A stretch of 48,412 nt of DNA, taken from positions 1 to 48,412 of the forward strand of contig JAICYB010000020.1 of NCBI GenBank assembly GCA_025934435.1, written 5' to 3'. Source of the DNA: Actinomycetes bacterium. GTDB lineage: Bacteria > Actinomycetota > JAICYB01. Positions 16,570-24,548 of this stretch are shown one piece after another (the stretch's first letter is position 1; every line of letters begins with the position of its first letter). Both the position numbers and the translations under genes were made by a program. Below the pieces are notes generated by a model. The model did not search any database. It saw nothing but the letters and a program-made list of their open reading frames with translations, and was not told where the DNA came from.

Positions 16570-17961
16570 ATGGGTACCGTTGAAGGGATGCACGAGGTGC
16601 GTTCGCCGTACTCGGGTGACGTCGTCGGCGAGGTTGCCGAACAGACATGGGACGACATGGACGGTGCCCTCGACGCGGCTGCGCGCGCGTTCGAGACGAC
16701 ACGTGCGCAGACGGCATTCGAACGTTCCGGTGTGCTCCTCGCGGCGGCGGACGGGATCAGGAAACGCGCCGACGAGCTGACGAAGCTCATCGTCGACGAA
16801 GGCGGCAAGCCGTACAAGAACGCGAAGGTCGAAGTCGCGCGCGCCGTCTCGACGCTCACGTGGGCCGGTGAGGAAGCGAAGCGATTCACGGGCGAGCTCA
16901 TCCGGCTCGACACGGAGCAAACGGCAGGCGGACGGCTCGGTCTCGTCCGCAAGTTCCCGCTCGGTGTCGTACTCGGGATCTCACCGTTCAACTTCCCGCT
17001 CAACCTCGTCTGTCACAAGGTCGGTCCGGCTCTCGCCGCCGGGAACACGATCGTCGTCAAGCCCGCGACGTCGACGCCGCTTTCCGCGGTGAAGCTCGAA
17101 GAGATCCTGCGCGAAGCGGGCGCCGGCGACGCGTTGCAGGTGATCACCGCGTCGTCGCAGGACGCCGAGCGCGCCGTACAGGACGAACGCGTCGCCAAGA
17201 TCTCGTTCACCGGTTCGAGTGCTGTCGGCTGGCACATCAAGTCGCTCGCGCCGCGCAAGAAGGTGACGCTCGAGCTCGGCGGCAACGCGGCGGTGATCGT
17301 CGAGCCGGACGCGGATCTCGCGCACGCGGCCGATCGCGTGGCCTATGGGGGCTTCTACCAAGCGGGGCAGTCCTGCATCTCCGTGCAGCGCGTACTCGTG
17401 CACGCATCGGTGCGGGACGGCTTCGTGGACGCGCTCGTCCCGCGGGTCGAGGCCTTGCGCGTTGGTGATCCGTCCGATGAGGAAACCGACGTTGGACCGC
17501 TCATCGACGCCGGTGCGCTCGACCGCGTCGACGCGTGGGTTCGTGAAGCGCTCGACGGTGGCGCGAAGGCCCTCTGCGGCGCGAAGCGCGACGACCCGTG
17601 CTACCTGCCGACGGTACTGACCGATGTCCGTCCGGACATGAAGGTCTCGTGCAACGAAGTGTTCGGTCCGGTGATCACGCTGCAGACGTATGAGACGTTC
17701 GACGAAGCGCTCCAACTCGCGAACGAGACGAGCTACGGGCTGCAGGCCGGTGTCTTCACGAACGACATCGAGAAGGTCTTCCGCGCACATCGAGAGATCG
17801 AGGTCGGCGGCGTCGTCCACAACGACGTGTCGTCGTTCCGCGCCGATCAGATGCCGTACGGCGGGGAGAAGGACTCAGGCTTCGGACGCGAAGGACTGCG
17901 TTACGCGATGGACGAGATGAGCGAGATGCGGATCCTCGTCCTGTCCGGGATCGATCTCTAG
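16570..17961 (+). CDS. NAD(P)-dependent aldehyde dehydrogenase
   Basis: The 463-residue enzyme oxidises an aldehyde to the acid. It has the FNFPLNLVCHKVGPALAAGNTIVVKPA cofactor region, FTGSSAVGWHI (Rossmann turn), the catalytic Glu in LELGGNAAVIVE and catalytic Cys in YQAGQSCISVQR, and the C-terminal MPYGGEKDSGFGREG. It resembles the lactaldehyde/phosphonoacetaldehyde-type branch, but the substrate cannot be set from sequence. The start may be ATG 16570 or ATG 16588; both have AAGGG immediately before them. The gene diverges from the GntR operon and converges on the TetR gene with a 4-base overlap. Confidence 0.88.
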   Translation: MGTVEGMHEVRSPYSGDVVGEVAEQTWDDMDGALDAAARAFETTRAQTAFERSGVLLAAADGIRKRADELTKLIVDEGGKPYKNAKVEVARAVSTLTWAGEEAKRFTGELIRLDTEQTAGGRLGLVRKFPLGVVLGISPFNFPLNLVCHKVGPALAAGNTIVVKPATSTPLSAVKLEEILREAGAGDALQVITASSQDAERAVQDERVAKISFTGSSAVGWHIKSLAPRKKVTLELGGNAAVIVEPDADLAHAADRVAYGGFYQAGQSCISVQRVLVHASVRDGFVDALVPRVEALRVGDPSDEETDVGPLIDAGALDRVDAWVREALDGGAKALCGAKRDDPCYLPTVLTDVRPDMKVSCNEVFGPVITLQTYETFDEALQLANETSYGLQAGVFTNDIEKVFRAHREIEVGGVVHNDVSSFRADQMPYGGEKDSGFGREGLRYAMDEMSEMRILVLSGIDL

Positions 17962-18662
17962 TCGGACTTCGTCCGGACGAGTCGCGGGCGGCGCGGCGGC
18001 ATCTCGACGTTGGGCGCGAGTGCTTTGTAGAGCATCTGTTTCGCGGCTTCGACGAGGCGTTCGAGATCCGCGGGCTCTTCGTAGCACAGGGACGATGCGA
18101 TGTTGTCGCGGATCGCCGCCGTCACGAGATGCGCCGTCATCTCGGGGTCTTCGGTGTGGACGAGGCCGTACTCGGCCCCCGTGCGGAACGCGCTCGCGAC
18201 GAGGGCGAGGTACTCGCGTTCGAGATCGAGCGCTTCGCGCATGAGGTCCGGGCTCGGTGACTGCCGCACGACGACCTCGACCGCTTCATGCCGCTTCGTG
18301 TGGTAGTCGACGACGGCGTCGAAGATGTCGTCGATGATGTCGCGGTAGTCGAGGTCCTTCCCGCCTTCGAGCAGCTCGATCGCTTCGGCGACGATGTCGG
18401 CACCGGCCGTCGTGAGTCCCTGCATGAAGTCGCGCTTCAGCGCGAGCAGGACGTGTTCCTTCGAAGGGAAGTAGAGGTAGATCGTCCCTTTCGCGACGCC
18501 GGCGGCATGCGCGACCTCTTCCATCGTCGTTTCGTGGAAGCCCTTCGAGCTGAAAAGCTTCAGGGCGGCTTCGAGGATCTCGGCGCGGCGCTGTTCGGAG
18601 GGCTTGACGACGCGTCGCTTCAGGACCGACGAAACGTCGTCGCGGACCGGTTCCAACCGCAC
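17958..18662 (-). CDS. TetR-family transcriptional regulator
   Basis: This is a 234-residue one-component repressor. The DNA-binding domain is near the N terminus (about 22-70): RRAEILEAALKLFSSKGFHE, TTMEEVAHAAGVAKGTIYLYFPSKEHV. The ligand domain follows. The tail is basic (MPPRRPRLVRTKSD). The GTG start has AGGGA before it. The upstream region has a palindrome over its own predicted start site and two more palindromes at the promoter of the divergent gene at 18923, so autoregulation and control of that gene are likely. Fatty-acid-responsive TetR proteins use similar TGAC...GTCA sites, which is suggestive only. Confidence 0.88.
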   Translation of the reverse strand: MRLEPVRDDVSSVLKRRVVKPSEQRRAEILEAALKLFSSKGFHETTMEEVAHAAGVAKGTIYLYFPSKEHVLLALKRDFMQGLTTAGADIVAEAIELLEGGKDLDYRDIIDDIFDAVVDYHTKRHEAVEVVVRQSPSPDLMREALDLEREYLALVASAFRTGAEYGLVHTEDPEMTAHLVTAAIRDNIASSLCYEEPADLERLVEAAKQMLYKALAPNVEMPPRRPRLVRTKSD

Positions 18663-18725
18663 TCCCTGTGCTTACGACCGGCGGCACCCGTTGCAGGGGC
18701 CGCAAGCGGATCCTGCTGCGCCGGA

Positions 18726-18769
18726 CTGACCTGAGGTCAGATGCTAGCACCGCGTTCTCGAGTGCACAA
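18726..18769 (-). promoter_or_regulatory. tetR promoter and operator palindrome
   Basis: On the minus strand TTGTGC (18769-18764) and TAGCAT (18746-18741) are 17 bases apart. Directly after the -10 box lies the palindrome CTGACCTGAGGTCAG (18726-18740; arms of 7 around one base), covering the expected start site. This is a natural autorepression arrangement. Confidence 0.6.
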
Positions 18770-18781
18770 GGAGCGTAAACC

Positions 18782-18869
18782 CCCTGTTCACAGGGTTTGG
18801 GAACTTCTGCAAGCGGGAATGTTGACAGGTGACTGAGGGTCAGTCATAGTAATGACCGACCGTTAGTCA
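18782..18869 (+). promoter_or_regulatory. promoter of unknown gene with multiple TetR-like operators
   Basis: TTGACA (18822-18827) and CATAGT (18845-18850) are 17 bases apart. The palindrome TGACTGA-GGG-TCAGTCA (18830-18846) fills the spacer. A weaker TGACCGAC-C-GTTAGTCA (18853-18869) covers the start site. Upstream is CCCTGT-TC-ACAGGG (18782-18795). The first two share TGAC/GTCA ends with the palindrome at the tetR start. Confidence 0.65.
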
Positions 18870-18922
18870 CTCAGGGCGTCACCCGGATGGGGGGCGACCC
18901 GCCAGAGCCAAAGGAGGCAGGC

Positions 18923-19336
18923 GTGACAAGACGGACGATACCGGTGACGGTCCCGATGGGACGCGCAGCGGGGGTCCTCCCGCGCACGATCCAAGTGGGA
19001 TCCGCGACGCTCCACGTCTCGCCCGAGGGCGAGACCCTCAACACGGGGCTCGGCCGCGGAGTGCGGTTCGAGGCTCGGTGGTCCATGACCGGCGGGTCGG
19101 GAACGGCCACGGTCGACATCACACAAACATCGAAGCTGACGTCTGAGATCTCGGTCGGCCTGCGCGCGCCGCGAAGCATCGCTCGCGTGCTCTTCGGCGG
19201 ACCGCGGCTCGGCCGTCACGCGGAATTGCTCGCTCGGGCGCTGCGTTACCACGTTGAGACGCGCGCTTCCGAGGATGCGGATGGATTCGAGGTCCGGCGC
19301 AGCCCGGTCGGACTGGTGAAAGCGCGCAGCGCCTAG
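18923..19336 (+). CDS. hypothetical protein, probable TetR target
   Basis: No family was recognised. The 137-residue protein has no signal peptide or membrane helix. It starts with a basic stretch, then a beta-rich region (about 25-75: TIQVGSATLHVSPEGE, ARWSMTGGSGTATVDITQTS) and a helical part (PRSIARVLFGGPRLGRHAEL, LARALRYHV). The layout loosely suggests a small ligand-binding or SRPBCC-like fold, but I would not claim it. GTG 18923 is chosen because AAAGGAGG (18910-18917) sits before it. It is followed by a strong terminator, so it is transcribed alone, under the operator-rich promoter. Confidence 0.55.
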   Translation: MTRRTIPVTVPMGRAAGVLPRTIQVGSATLHVSPEGETLNTGLGRGVRFEARWSMTGGSGTATVDITQTSKLTSEISVGLRAPRSIARVLFGGPRLGRHAELLARALRYHVETRASEDADGFEVRRSPVGLVKARSA

Positions 19337-19365
19337 CTGCGATCAAGTCCCCCTCCCCGCAACGA

Positions 19366-19396
19366 GAGAAAGGGTCCCTCCCCGGGACCCTTTCTC
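19366..19396. terminator. strong intrinsic terminator
   Basis: GAGAAAGGGTCCC (19366-19378) and GGGACCCTTTCTC (19384-19396) form a perfect 13-bp stem with a five-base loop, followed by ATTT. It ends the small TetR-controlled gene. Confidence 0.8.
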
Positions 19397-19417
19397 ATTT
19401 CCGGGACAATCCGACCC

Positions 19418-20350
19418 ATGATCGTCGTCCCGGGAATCCTCAAAGCCACGGCCGAGCGACTCGGCGCGGCCGGTCGCGCGTGGCTCGAGGGATTGCCCGC
19501 GTTGATCGAGGAGCTCGAGGCGATGTGGGCCATCACGGCCGGCGATCTCGCGGGCGAGGGATTCACCGGCCTCGCGGTACAAGTGACGCAGGCAGACGGC
19601 ACCGAAGCCGTCCTGAAGCTCGGCATCCCCGACGGCCTCGGCGGGATAGCTCCGTTCTCGCACGAGATCGACGTCTTACTTCTCGCCGACGGAGCGCCGT
19701 ACGTCCGCGTCCTTCGTCACGACTACGACCGGCGGGCGATGTTGCTGGAACGGCTCGGTCGGCCGCTGGGGCATCTCGGTCTTTCGGTGGAGGCGCAACT
19801 GGACGCGATCGTCCGGACGCTCCCGCCCGGTTGGACGCGAGTTGCCGGAGCGCCGCTCGGGACGGATGCCGAGAAGGCGGCGTCGGTCCGCGGTCTGATC
19901 GAAGGACGGTGGTCGTCGCTCGGCCGGCCGTGCTCGGAGCGCACCGTCCGGCTCGCGAACGAGTACGCGACTCGTCGCGAGCGTGCGTTCGATCCGGACA
20001 CCGCGGTGCTGATCCACGGCGACGCGCACCCGGGCAACGTCCTCGAGACCTCCGAGGGCTCGGGCGCCTACGCGTTGATCGATCCCGCCGGACTGATCGG
20101 CGAACCGGCGCATGACCTCGCCGTGCCGCTTCGCGAACGGACGGACGAGCTGCTCGCCGGCGACTGCGTCGAGCGCCTCCAGGGGTGGTGTGAGTTCCTC
20201 GCCGGCGCGACGGACGTCGACGTCGATGCGATCTGGGAGTGGGCCTTCGTCGAGCGGGTGTCGGTGGGCTTCATCTTCCTGGGGTTCGGTATGGACGAAG
20301 ACGCGCGGAAGAACCTTCACGTCGCGGACCTGATCAGCGAGCGCTGTTAG
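19418..20350 (+). CDS. aminoglycoside/hydroxyurea-type phosphotransferase
   Basis: This 310-residue protein belongs to the APH(6)/hydroxyurea kinase group, related to streptomycin 6-kinase. It has the ATP lobe (EGFTGLAVQVTQADGTEAVLKLGIP), the catalytic loop LIHGDAHPGNVL (Asp and Asn) and the metal-binding LIDPAGLIGEPAHDLA. All three kinase landmarks are intact. Chromosomal members in soil actinobacteria often have unknown natural substrates, so a resistance role should not be assumed. The start ATG has no clear ribosome binding site; GACAAT (19405-19410) eight bases upstream may make it leaderless. It converges on the nucleoside hydrolase gene with a 4-base overlap. Confidence 0.82.
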   Translation: MIVVPGILKATAERLGAAGRAWLEGLPALIEELEAMWAITAGDLAGEGFTGLAVQVTQADGTEAVLKLGIPDGLGGIAPFSHEIDVLLLADGAPYVRVLRHDYDRRAMLLERLGRPLGHLGLSVEAQLDAIVRTLPPGWTRVAGAPLGTDAEKAASVRGLIEGRWSSLGRPCSERTVRLANEYATRRERAFDPDTAVLIHGDAHPGNVLETSEGSGAYALIDPAGLIGEPAHDLAVPLRERTDELLAGDCVERLQGWCEFLAGATDVDVDAIWEWAFVERVSVGFIFLGFGMDEDARKNLHVADLISERC

Positions 20351-21216
20351 GAGCGGAACACCGTTTCGAGCCAGAAGTCCGCGAAGGCCGGACCGTCGAC
20401 GGACGTGATCACTTCCCACGGTTTGCCGATCACCGGATCGATGAACGTCCGGCACGCGTCGCCGTGGCGCACCACGGTCACGGGCATCACTTCGGACGTG
20501 ACGAACTCGCGCTCGACGGTGCACGCGACGAGGAGCGGATCGTGCAGGATCGCGGCGACGTTCGCCGATGGCTTCGAGTACTTCGCCCAGACGTCGAGGA
20601 GGTGCGCGAGGGCACGGCACAGTGGATCGCCGGTGCGGAGCTTCTCGCGGTGCGCGACGAGCAGCCGGGCGTGGAATGAAACGTCGATCGGCAGGCAGAG
20701 CGTCGGCATGCCGGCGTTGAGCGATCGCACGGATGCGTCGGGATCGACCACGAGATTGTGGTCGCGCGACGGTGGTTCGTCCCCAAGGGGGCCGAACATG
20801 CCGCCCATGACATTCAAGCGGACGACTCGGTCGGCGAACGTCGGATCGCGTTCGAGCGCCGCGGCGATGTTCGATTGCATGCCGATCGTGGCGACCTCGG
20901 CGGGAGTTGCTTCGAGCAATACGTCGACGCCCCCGCGTTCGAAGGATGCGTCATCGAGCTCGAAGCCTTCGCTGTCGCCGTCCCATCGCGATCGAACGCC
21001 CGACGGACTGCGCTCCCAGCCGACGCCCGGCGCAACTGCTACGTCGCTTCGTTCCGCGAGGCGGAGCAGCGTCGACGCGATCCGCGCGCGCCACACCGTG
21101 TCGTCCGCCACGGTCGTGACTGCGGCGAGCTCGACGCCGGGATGGCGGAGGCAGAACGCGAGCGCGAGCGCGTCGTCGACGTCCGAGCCGATGTCGGTGT
21201 CGAGGATCAGCCGCAT
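20347..21216 (-). CDS. nucleoside hydrolase (inosine-uridine type)
   Basis: The product cleaves the N-glycosidic bond of ribonucleosides for purine/pyrimidine salvage. The 289-residue protein starts with the calcium-binding signature LDTDIGSDVDDALAL (Asp6, Asp8, Asp12, Asp14, Asp15) and has the later MGGMFGP and DHNLVVDPDA segments that complete the active site. No signal peptide is seen, so it is cytosolic. It is the last gene of a minus-strand operon: its ATG (21216) follows directly on the stop codon (21219-21217) of the LPG-type membrane protein. The base specificity is not evident. Confidence 0.9.
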   Translation of the reverse strand: MRLILDTDIGSDVDDALALAFCLRHPGVELAAVTTVADDTVWRARIASTLLRLAERSDVAVAPGVGWERSPSGVRSRWDGDSEGFELDDASFERGGVDVLLEATPAEVATIGMQSNIAAALERDPTFADRVVRLNVMGGMFGPLGDEPPSRDHNLVVDPDASVRSLNAGMPTLCLPIDVSFHARLLVAHREKLRTGDPLCRALAHLLDVWAKYSKPSANVAAILHDPLLVACTVEREFVTSEVMPVTVVRHGDACRTFIDPVIGKPWEVITSVDGPAFADFWLETVFRS

Positions 21217-22302
21217 CTAGTGGTGGTCGCGGTGCGGGAACTTCACCGCATGTTTCTCGGACCACGTCTTCAGGTCCTCGGCCTCCTCGGCGGCCCGCTC
21301 GACCTCCTCCGAGAGCTTCGGATCGAAATGCAGTGACAGATACGCCCCCGCCCCCACGGGGATCGGGATCCAGAATTGGACGAGACGCCATGCGATCACG
21401 CCCAGGAAGGCTTGACCGCGCGCCGCGCCGAACCCGACGAGCGTCGCGGTGAGGACGGCTTCGGTCACGCCGAGGCCCCCAGGGGTGATCGGGATCGCGG
21501 CGAGGACGTTCGCGAGCCCGTACGAAACGAGCAACGCGTCGATCGCCGGCTGATGACCGAAGGCGAGCAGGAACACGCTGAGCGACGCCATGTCGAAGAT
21601 CCAGTTGGCAGCCGCCCATCCGATCAACCGGAACAACAGCGATCGGTCCGAGCCGATCGCACGCAGCCGGTCGGCTGTCCGGTGCACGAGCCGGTGCAAG
21701 CGTTCCTCGTCGAGGAACGGAAGACGCCGCGCCAGTGCGCGCAGGGTGCGGGCCGCCTTCGCTTCGCCGCGCGTCAGCGTGACGACCGCGAGTGAGAATC
21801 CTCCGATGAGGACGAGACCGACGATCGCCGCGGTGAGGTACAGCGGGTTGTAGCCGCGCAGGGGGATCGACACGACAAGGCCGAGCCACAAGATGAGGTT
21901 CAGCACAACAGCGGAGCCGATGCTCGACGTGGCGATGACGAATCCGGCATCGGACGGTTCGACGCCTTCGTTCGTCAGCAGCCGGTAGCCGAGACCGCCG
22001 CCGGCCGCCGCCCCTCCGGGGACGACGTGGCTGACGGCGAGCGTCGAGAGCTGGATGCGGACGACGGTCCAAAGCGACGGCCGCGACGTCCGCGGGAGGG
22101 CGCTCCGGAACAGCTGCGCGTACGAGGTGATCGACACCGCTTCGAGGACGATGCCGATCACGATGTAACGGAATCGGATGTGCCCGAGGAGGTGGAGCGA
22201 GTGGCGTGCGCCCGCGATCTGCGGCAGGACGAGGTACTCGATCACGAGGACGAGGAGGAGCCCGTAGACCAGGCGCTTCAGGTGCGGAGATAGCTTCGCC
22301 AC
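21217..22302 (-). CDS. LPG synthase transmembrane family (flippase-like) protein
   Basis: This 361-residue membrane protein has about eight hydrophobic helices and conserved segments of the UPF0104/lysylphosphatidylglycerol-synthase TM family: VPGGAAAGGGLGYRLL and ITPGGLGVTEAVLTATLVGFG. In MprF this domain flips aminoacylated lipids; stand-alone members may flip other lipid-linked products. The aminoacyl-transfer domain is absent. The start is GTG 22302 with GGAG just before it. Within the operon it follows the thioredoxin gene by 29 bases. Confidence 0.83.
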   Translation of the reverse strand: MAKLSPHLKRLVYGLLLVLVIEYLVLPQIAGARHSLHLLGHIRFRYIVIGIVLEAVSITSYAQLFRSALPRTSRPSLWTVVRIQLSTLAVSHVVPGGAAAGGGLGYRLLTNEGVEPSDAGFVIATSSIGSAVVLNLILWLGLVVSIPLRGYNPLYLTAAIVGLVLIGGFSLAVVTLTRGEAKAARTLRALARRLPFLDEERLHRLVHRTADRLRAIGSDRSLLFRLIGWAAANWIFDMASLSVFLLAFGHQPAIDALLVSYGLANVLAAIPITPGGLGVTEAVLTATLVGFGAARGQAFLGVIAWRLVQFWIPIPVGAGAYLSLHFDPKLSEEVERAAEEAEDLKTWSEKHAVKFPHRDHH

Positions 22303-22331
22303 GTCTCCAAGATGCCCGAAAGGCGCGACTT

Positions 22332-22889
22332 CTACGGGACGGGTCGCGTCTCGCCGCTGCCTTGGATCGTGAGCAGCCGTCCGGGCTTCAGGGCGACGAG
22401 GTCGTCGAGGATCCCGGCGAGCGTCTTGCGATCGAGCGCGCCGATGTACTTCCCGACGACGTCACCCGCGCTGTCGATGAACACCGTTTCCGGCACCCCG
22501 GTTACGCCGTAGGTCTTCGCGACCGTGCCGCGCGCATCGCGGACGCTTTCGTACGGGATGCCGTAACGCCGCTCGTAGGTTCGTCCCTCGTTCATGCCGT
22601 CGAGGATCTGCACGCCGAGGAACCTGACGTTTGTGTGCGACTTCGCGGCCGCCGCGAGGAAGGGCGCTTCCTGTTTGCACGGGTCGCACCACGACGCCCA
22701 GAAGTTCATGACAAGGACCCGTCCGCGCAGCGCCCGCACCGCGATGAAACGGTTGGGATCGTGCAGGGACGGGAGCGAGAACGGGGGAGCCGCCTTCCCG
22801 AGCTGCGCGGGCGGACGCGCGCGGAACAGTCCGATCCCACCGACGACGAAGAGCGCGATGACGGGAACGAGCCAAAGCGCGCGGCGCAC
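22332..22889 (-). CDS. membrane-anchored TlpA/ResA-type thioredoxin
   Basis: The 185-residue protein has an N-terminal membrane anchor (WLVPVIALFVVGGIGLF) and an extracytoplasmic thioredoxin fold with the active site W-C-D-P-C (Cys68 and Cys71) and the cis-Pro region GVPETVFIDSAG. Such proteins reduce disulfides outside the membrane, for example in cytochrome c maturation; here the neighbours are cell-envelope genes, so an envelope client is possible. The GTG start is four bases downstream of the DD-carboxypeptidase stop. Confidence 0.88.
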   Translation of the reverse strand: MRRALWLVPVIALFVVGGIGLFRARPPAQLGKAAPPFSLPSLHDPNRFIAVRALRGRVLVMNFWASWCDPCKQEAPFLAAAAKSHTNVRFLGVQILDGMNEGRTYERRYGIPYESVRDARGTVAKTYGVTGVPETVFIDSAGDVVGKYIGALDRKTLAGILDDLVALKPGRLLTIQGSGETRPVP

Positions 22890-22892
22890 GGG

Positions 22893-23957
22893 CTAGGAAC
22901 GGGAGCCGAGCATCTCCGCGGCGTCGCGGAGCGGATCGCGCCGGCGCGTGAGCGTGAGCACCGTCAGTACACCGAGGGCGACCATGAGGACGACCCACCG
23001 GACGTCGTCGCGCGGATCGCTCGTCGCCGCCTTCGCGACGGCCGGCATCGCTTGGATCGGAGCCTTCGGCGGGAGCGGGAGCACGGTCGCGCCGAGGATG
23101 CCGCCGCCACCCGACTCGGCCCCCACGATGCGCGCCTTCGCGTGCTCCCAGAGCGCCTGCGTATCGCCGTACATGTTGTTCGAATGCAGTACGACGGTCA
23201 GGATGTCGCCGACGGGAGTGTGCGCCGCGCAGACGAGCGAATCACCGGCGAGGTTCGTGAACCCCGTCTTCACGCCGAACACGTTCTTGTTCGAGAGCAA
23301 CAGATGGTTGTGGTTCTCGAGCATGAGCGGACCCTTGCCGCCCGGCCACGGCATCGAGTAGTGCCGCGTGTTCACGATCGAGGCGAGCACCGGATCGGCG
23401 AGTAATGCGCGCGCGAAGATCGCGAGGTCGTACGCGCTCGTGAAGTGGCCCGGTGTGTCGAGGCCGTGCGGCGTCCTGAACTGCGAGTCGAATGCGCCGA
23501 GCGAACGTGCCTTCTCGTTCATGAGCTGGATGAAGTGCTCGTAGCCGGCCGGGTGATGCGCGGCGAGCGCCATCGCCGAGTCGTTCGCCGACGGCAGCAA
23601 GAGCATGTAGAGCAACTGGAGCACGGTGAACTTCATCCCGGGCTTGAGTCCCGCTTCGCTGCCGGTCACTTCGTTGACGGCGGGGGAGACGGTGACGACG
23701 TCATTCAGTCCGTACTGATCGCGCGCGACGAGCGCGGTGATGATCTTCGTCGTGCTCGCCGGATACATGTGCGTGTGGATGTTGTGTCCGAGCAGGACGG
23801 TCCCGTTGTCGCTCAGGTCGACAGCGATGTAGGCCTGCGCGGTGATCGGAGCGAGCGGCTTTGGTGTCGCCGCCGGTCTGGCTTTCAGGGCGAAGGCCGG
23901 TGCCGCCGTCACCAGGACGACGCACGACAACGCGATCATCACGGCCAGCCGCTTCAA
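22893..23957 (-). CDS. dacA: D-alanyl-D-alanine carboxypeptidase (S11, PBP5/DacA type)
   Basis: The enzyme removes the terminal D-Ala from peptidoglycan pentapeptides. The 354-residue protein has a signal peptide (MKRLAVMIALSCVVLVTAAPAFA), the nucleophile motif S-T-T-K (Ser68, Lys71), S-A-N (LPSANDSAM) and K-T-G (GVKTGFTNLAG). All three penicillin-binding motifs are intact. A C-terminal membrane helix (about 318-335) anchors it, replacing the amphipathic tail of PBP5. It sits 13 bases after the phosphatase gene in the operon. Confidence 0.92.
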   Translation of the reverse strand: MKRLAVMIALSCVVLVTAAPAFALKARPAATPKPLAPITAQAYIAVDLSDNGTVLLGHNIHTHMYPASTTKIITALVARDQYGLNDVVTVSPAVNEVTGSEAGLKPGMKFTVLQLLYMLLLPSANDSAMALAAHHPAGYEHFIQLMNEKARSLGAFDSQFRTPHGLDTPGHFTSAYDLAIFARALLADPVLASIVNTRHYSMPWPGGKGPLMLENHNHLLLSNKNVFGVKTGFTNLAGDSLVCAAHTPVGDILTVVLHSNNMYGDTQALWEHAKARIVGAESGGGGILGATVLPLPPKAPIQAMPAVAKAATSDPRDDVRWVVLMVALGVLTVLTLTRRRDPLRDAAEMLGSRS

Positions 23958-23970
23958 GTTCCGTCCCTGC

Positions 23971-24522
23971 CTAGGTGGTCAGGCGCTGATGAGTAGAACG
24001 CTCGAGACCCTCCGCGAAGTTCTCGACGAGCGAGCGGATCTCTGCCGCCACGCGCCTGTAGGCAGCCTCGCGCTCGCCGATGGGGTCGTCGATATCCGCG
24101 TCGGAGATCGATTCCGCGCGCTCCCGCATGGAGGCTGCCGCGTCGAGCCACGCCACAGTCTCCGTATATGGAGGTAGGTCGCCAAGCAACTCGAGAAGTC
24201 CCTTCATGGTGAAGGTCTTGTCCGTCGCCTCGGGGAACTCGCGGACCGTGTCGCGCACATGTTCACGAGACATGCCGATGAGCAGATCCGCCCAGTTCAC
24301 GAGGTTGGAATCGAGTTCGATCGTGCGGTGTGCGTCGATCGAGACGCCGTGCTCGTTCATGACCTTGCGGCCCTCGATGGTCGCGGCGCGCCCGGTCCAC
24401 GCGTGCGTGCCCGTCGAACGGGTCTCGATATCGAGGCCGCGCCGCTCCGCTTCGTAGCGGAGGAACCCCTCGGCCATCGGACTACGGCAGACATTACCGG
24501 TGCAGACGAACAGGATCTTCAC
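23971..24522 (-). CDS. low-molecular-weight protein tyrosine phosphatase
   Basis: The protein of 183 residues begins with the P-loop C-T-G-N-V-C-R-S-P (Cys7 nucleophile, Arg13), the defining motif of low-molecular-weight phosphatases, and has the acid Asp in a DIDDPIG segment at about 152-158. Bacterial members act on BY-kinases in polysaccharide export or on arsenate. It is the first gene of the five-gene operon and diverges from cyclase 2 with overlapping -10 boxes. The GTG start gives MKILFVCTGN. Confidence 0.9.
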   Translation of the reverse strand: MKILFVCTGNVCRSPMAEGFLRYEAERRGLDIETRSTGTHAWTGRAATIEGRKVMNEHGVSIDAHRTIELDSNLVNWADLLIGMSREHVRDTVREFPEATDKTFTMKGLLELLGDLPPYTETVAWLDAAASMRERAESISDADIDDPIGEREAAYRRVAAEIRSLVENFAEGLERSTHQRLTT

Positions 24523-24532
24523 GGGGAGAGCC

Positions 24533-24542
24533 AGTCTAGCAT
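24533..24542. promoter_or_regulatory. overlapping divergent -10 boxes (phosphatase operon / cyclase 2)
   Basis: The ten bases AGTCTAGCAT hold TAGCAT on the plus strand (24537-24542), six bases before GTG 24549, and TAGACT on the minus strand (24538-24533), ten bases before the phosphatase GTG at 24522. The two boxes share a CTAG core. Confidence 0.45.
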
Positions 24543-24548
24543 CGGGGT

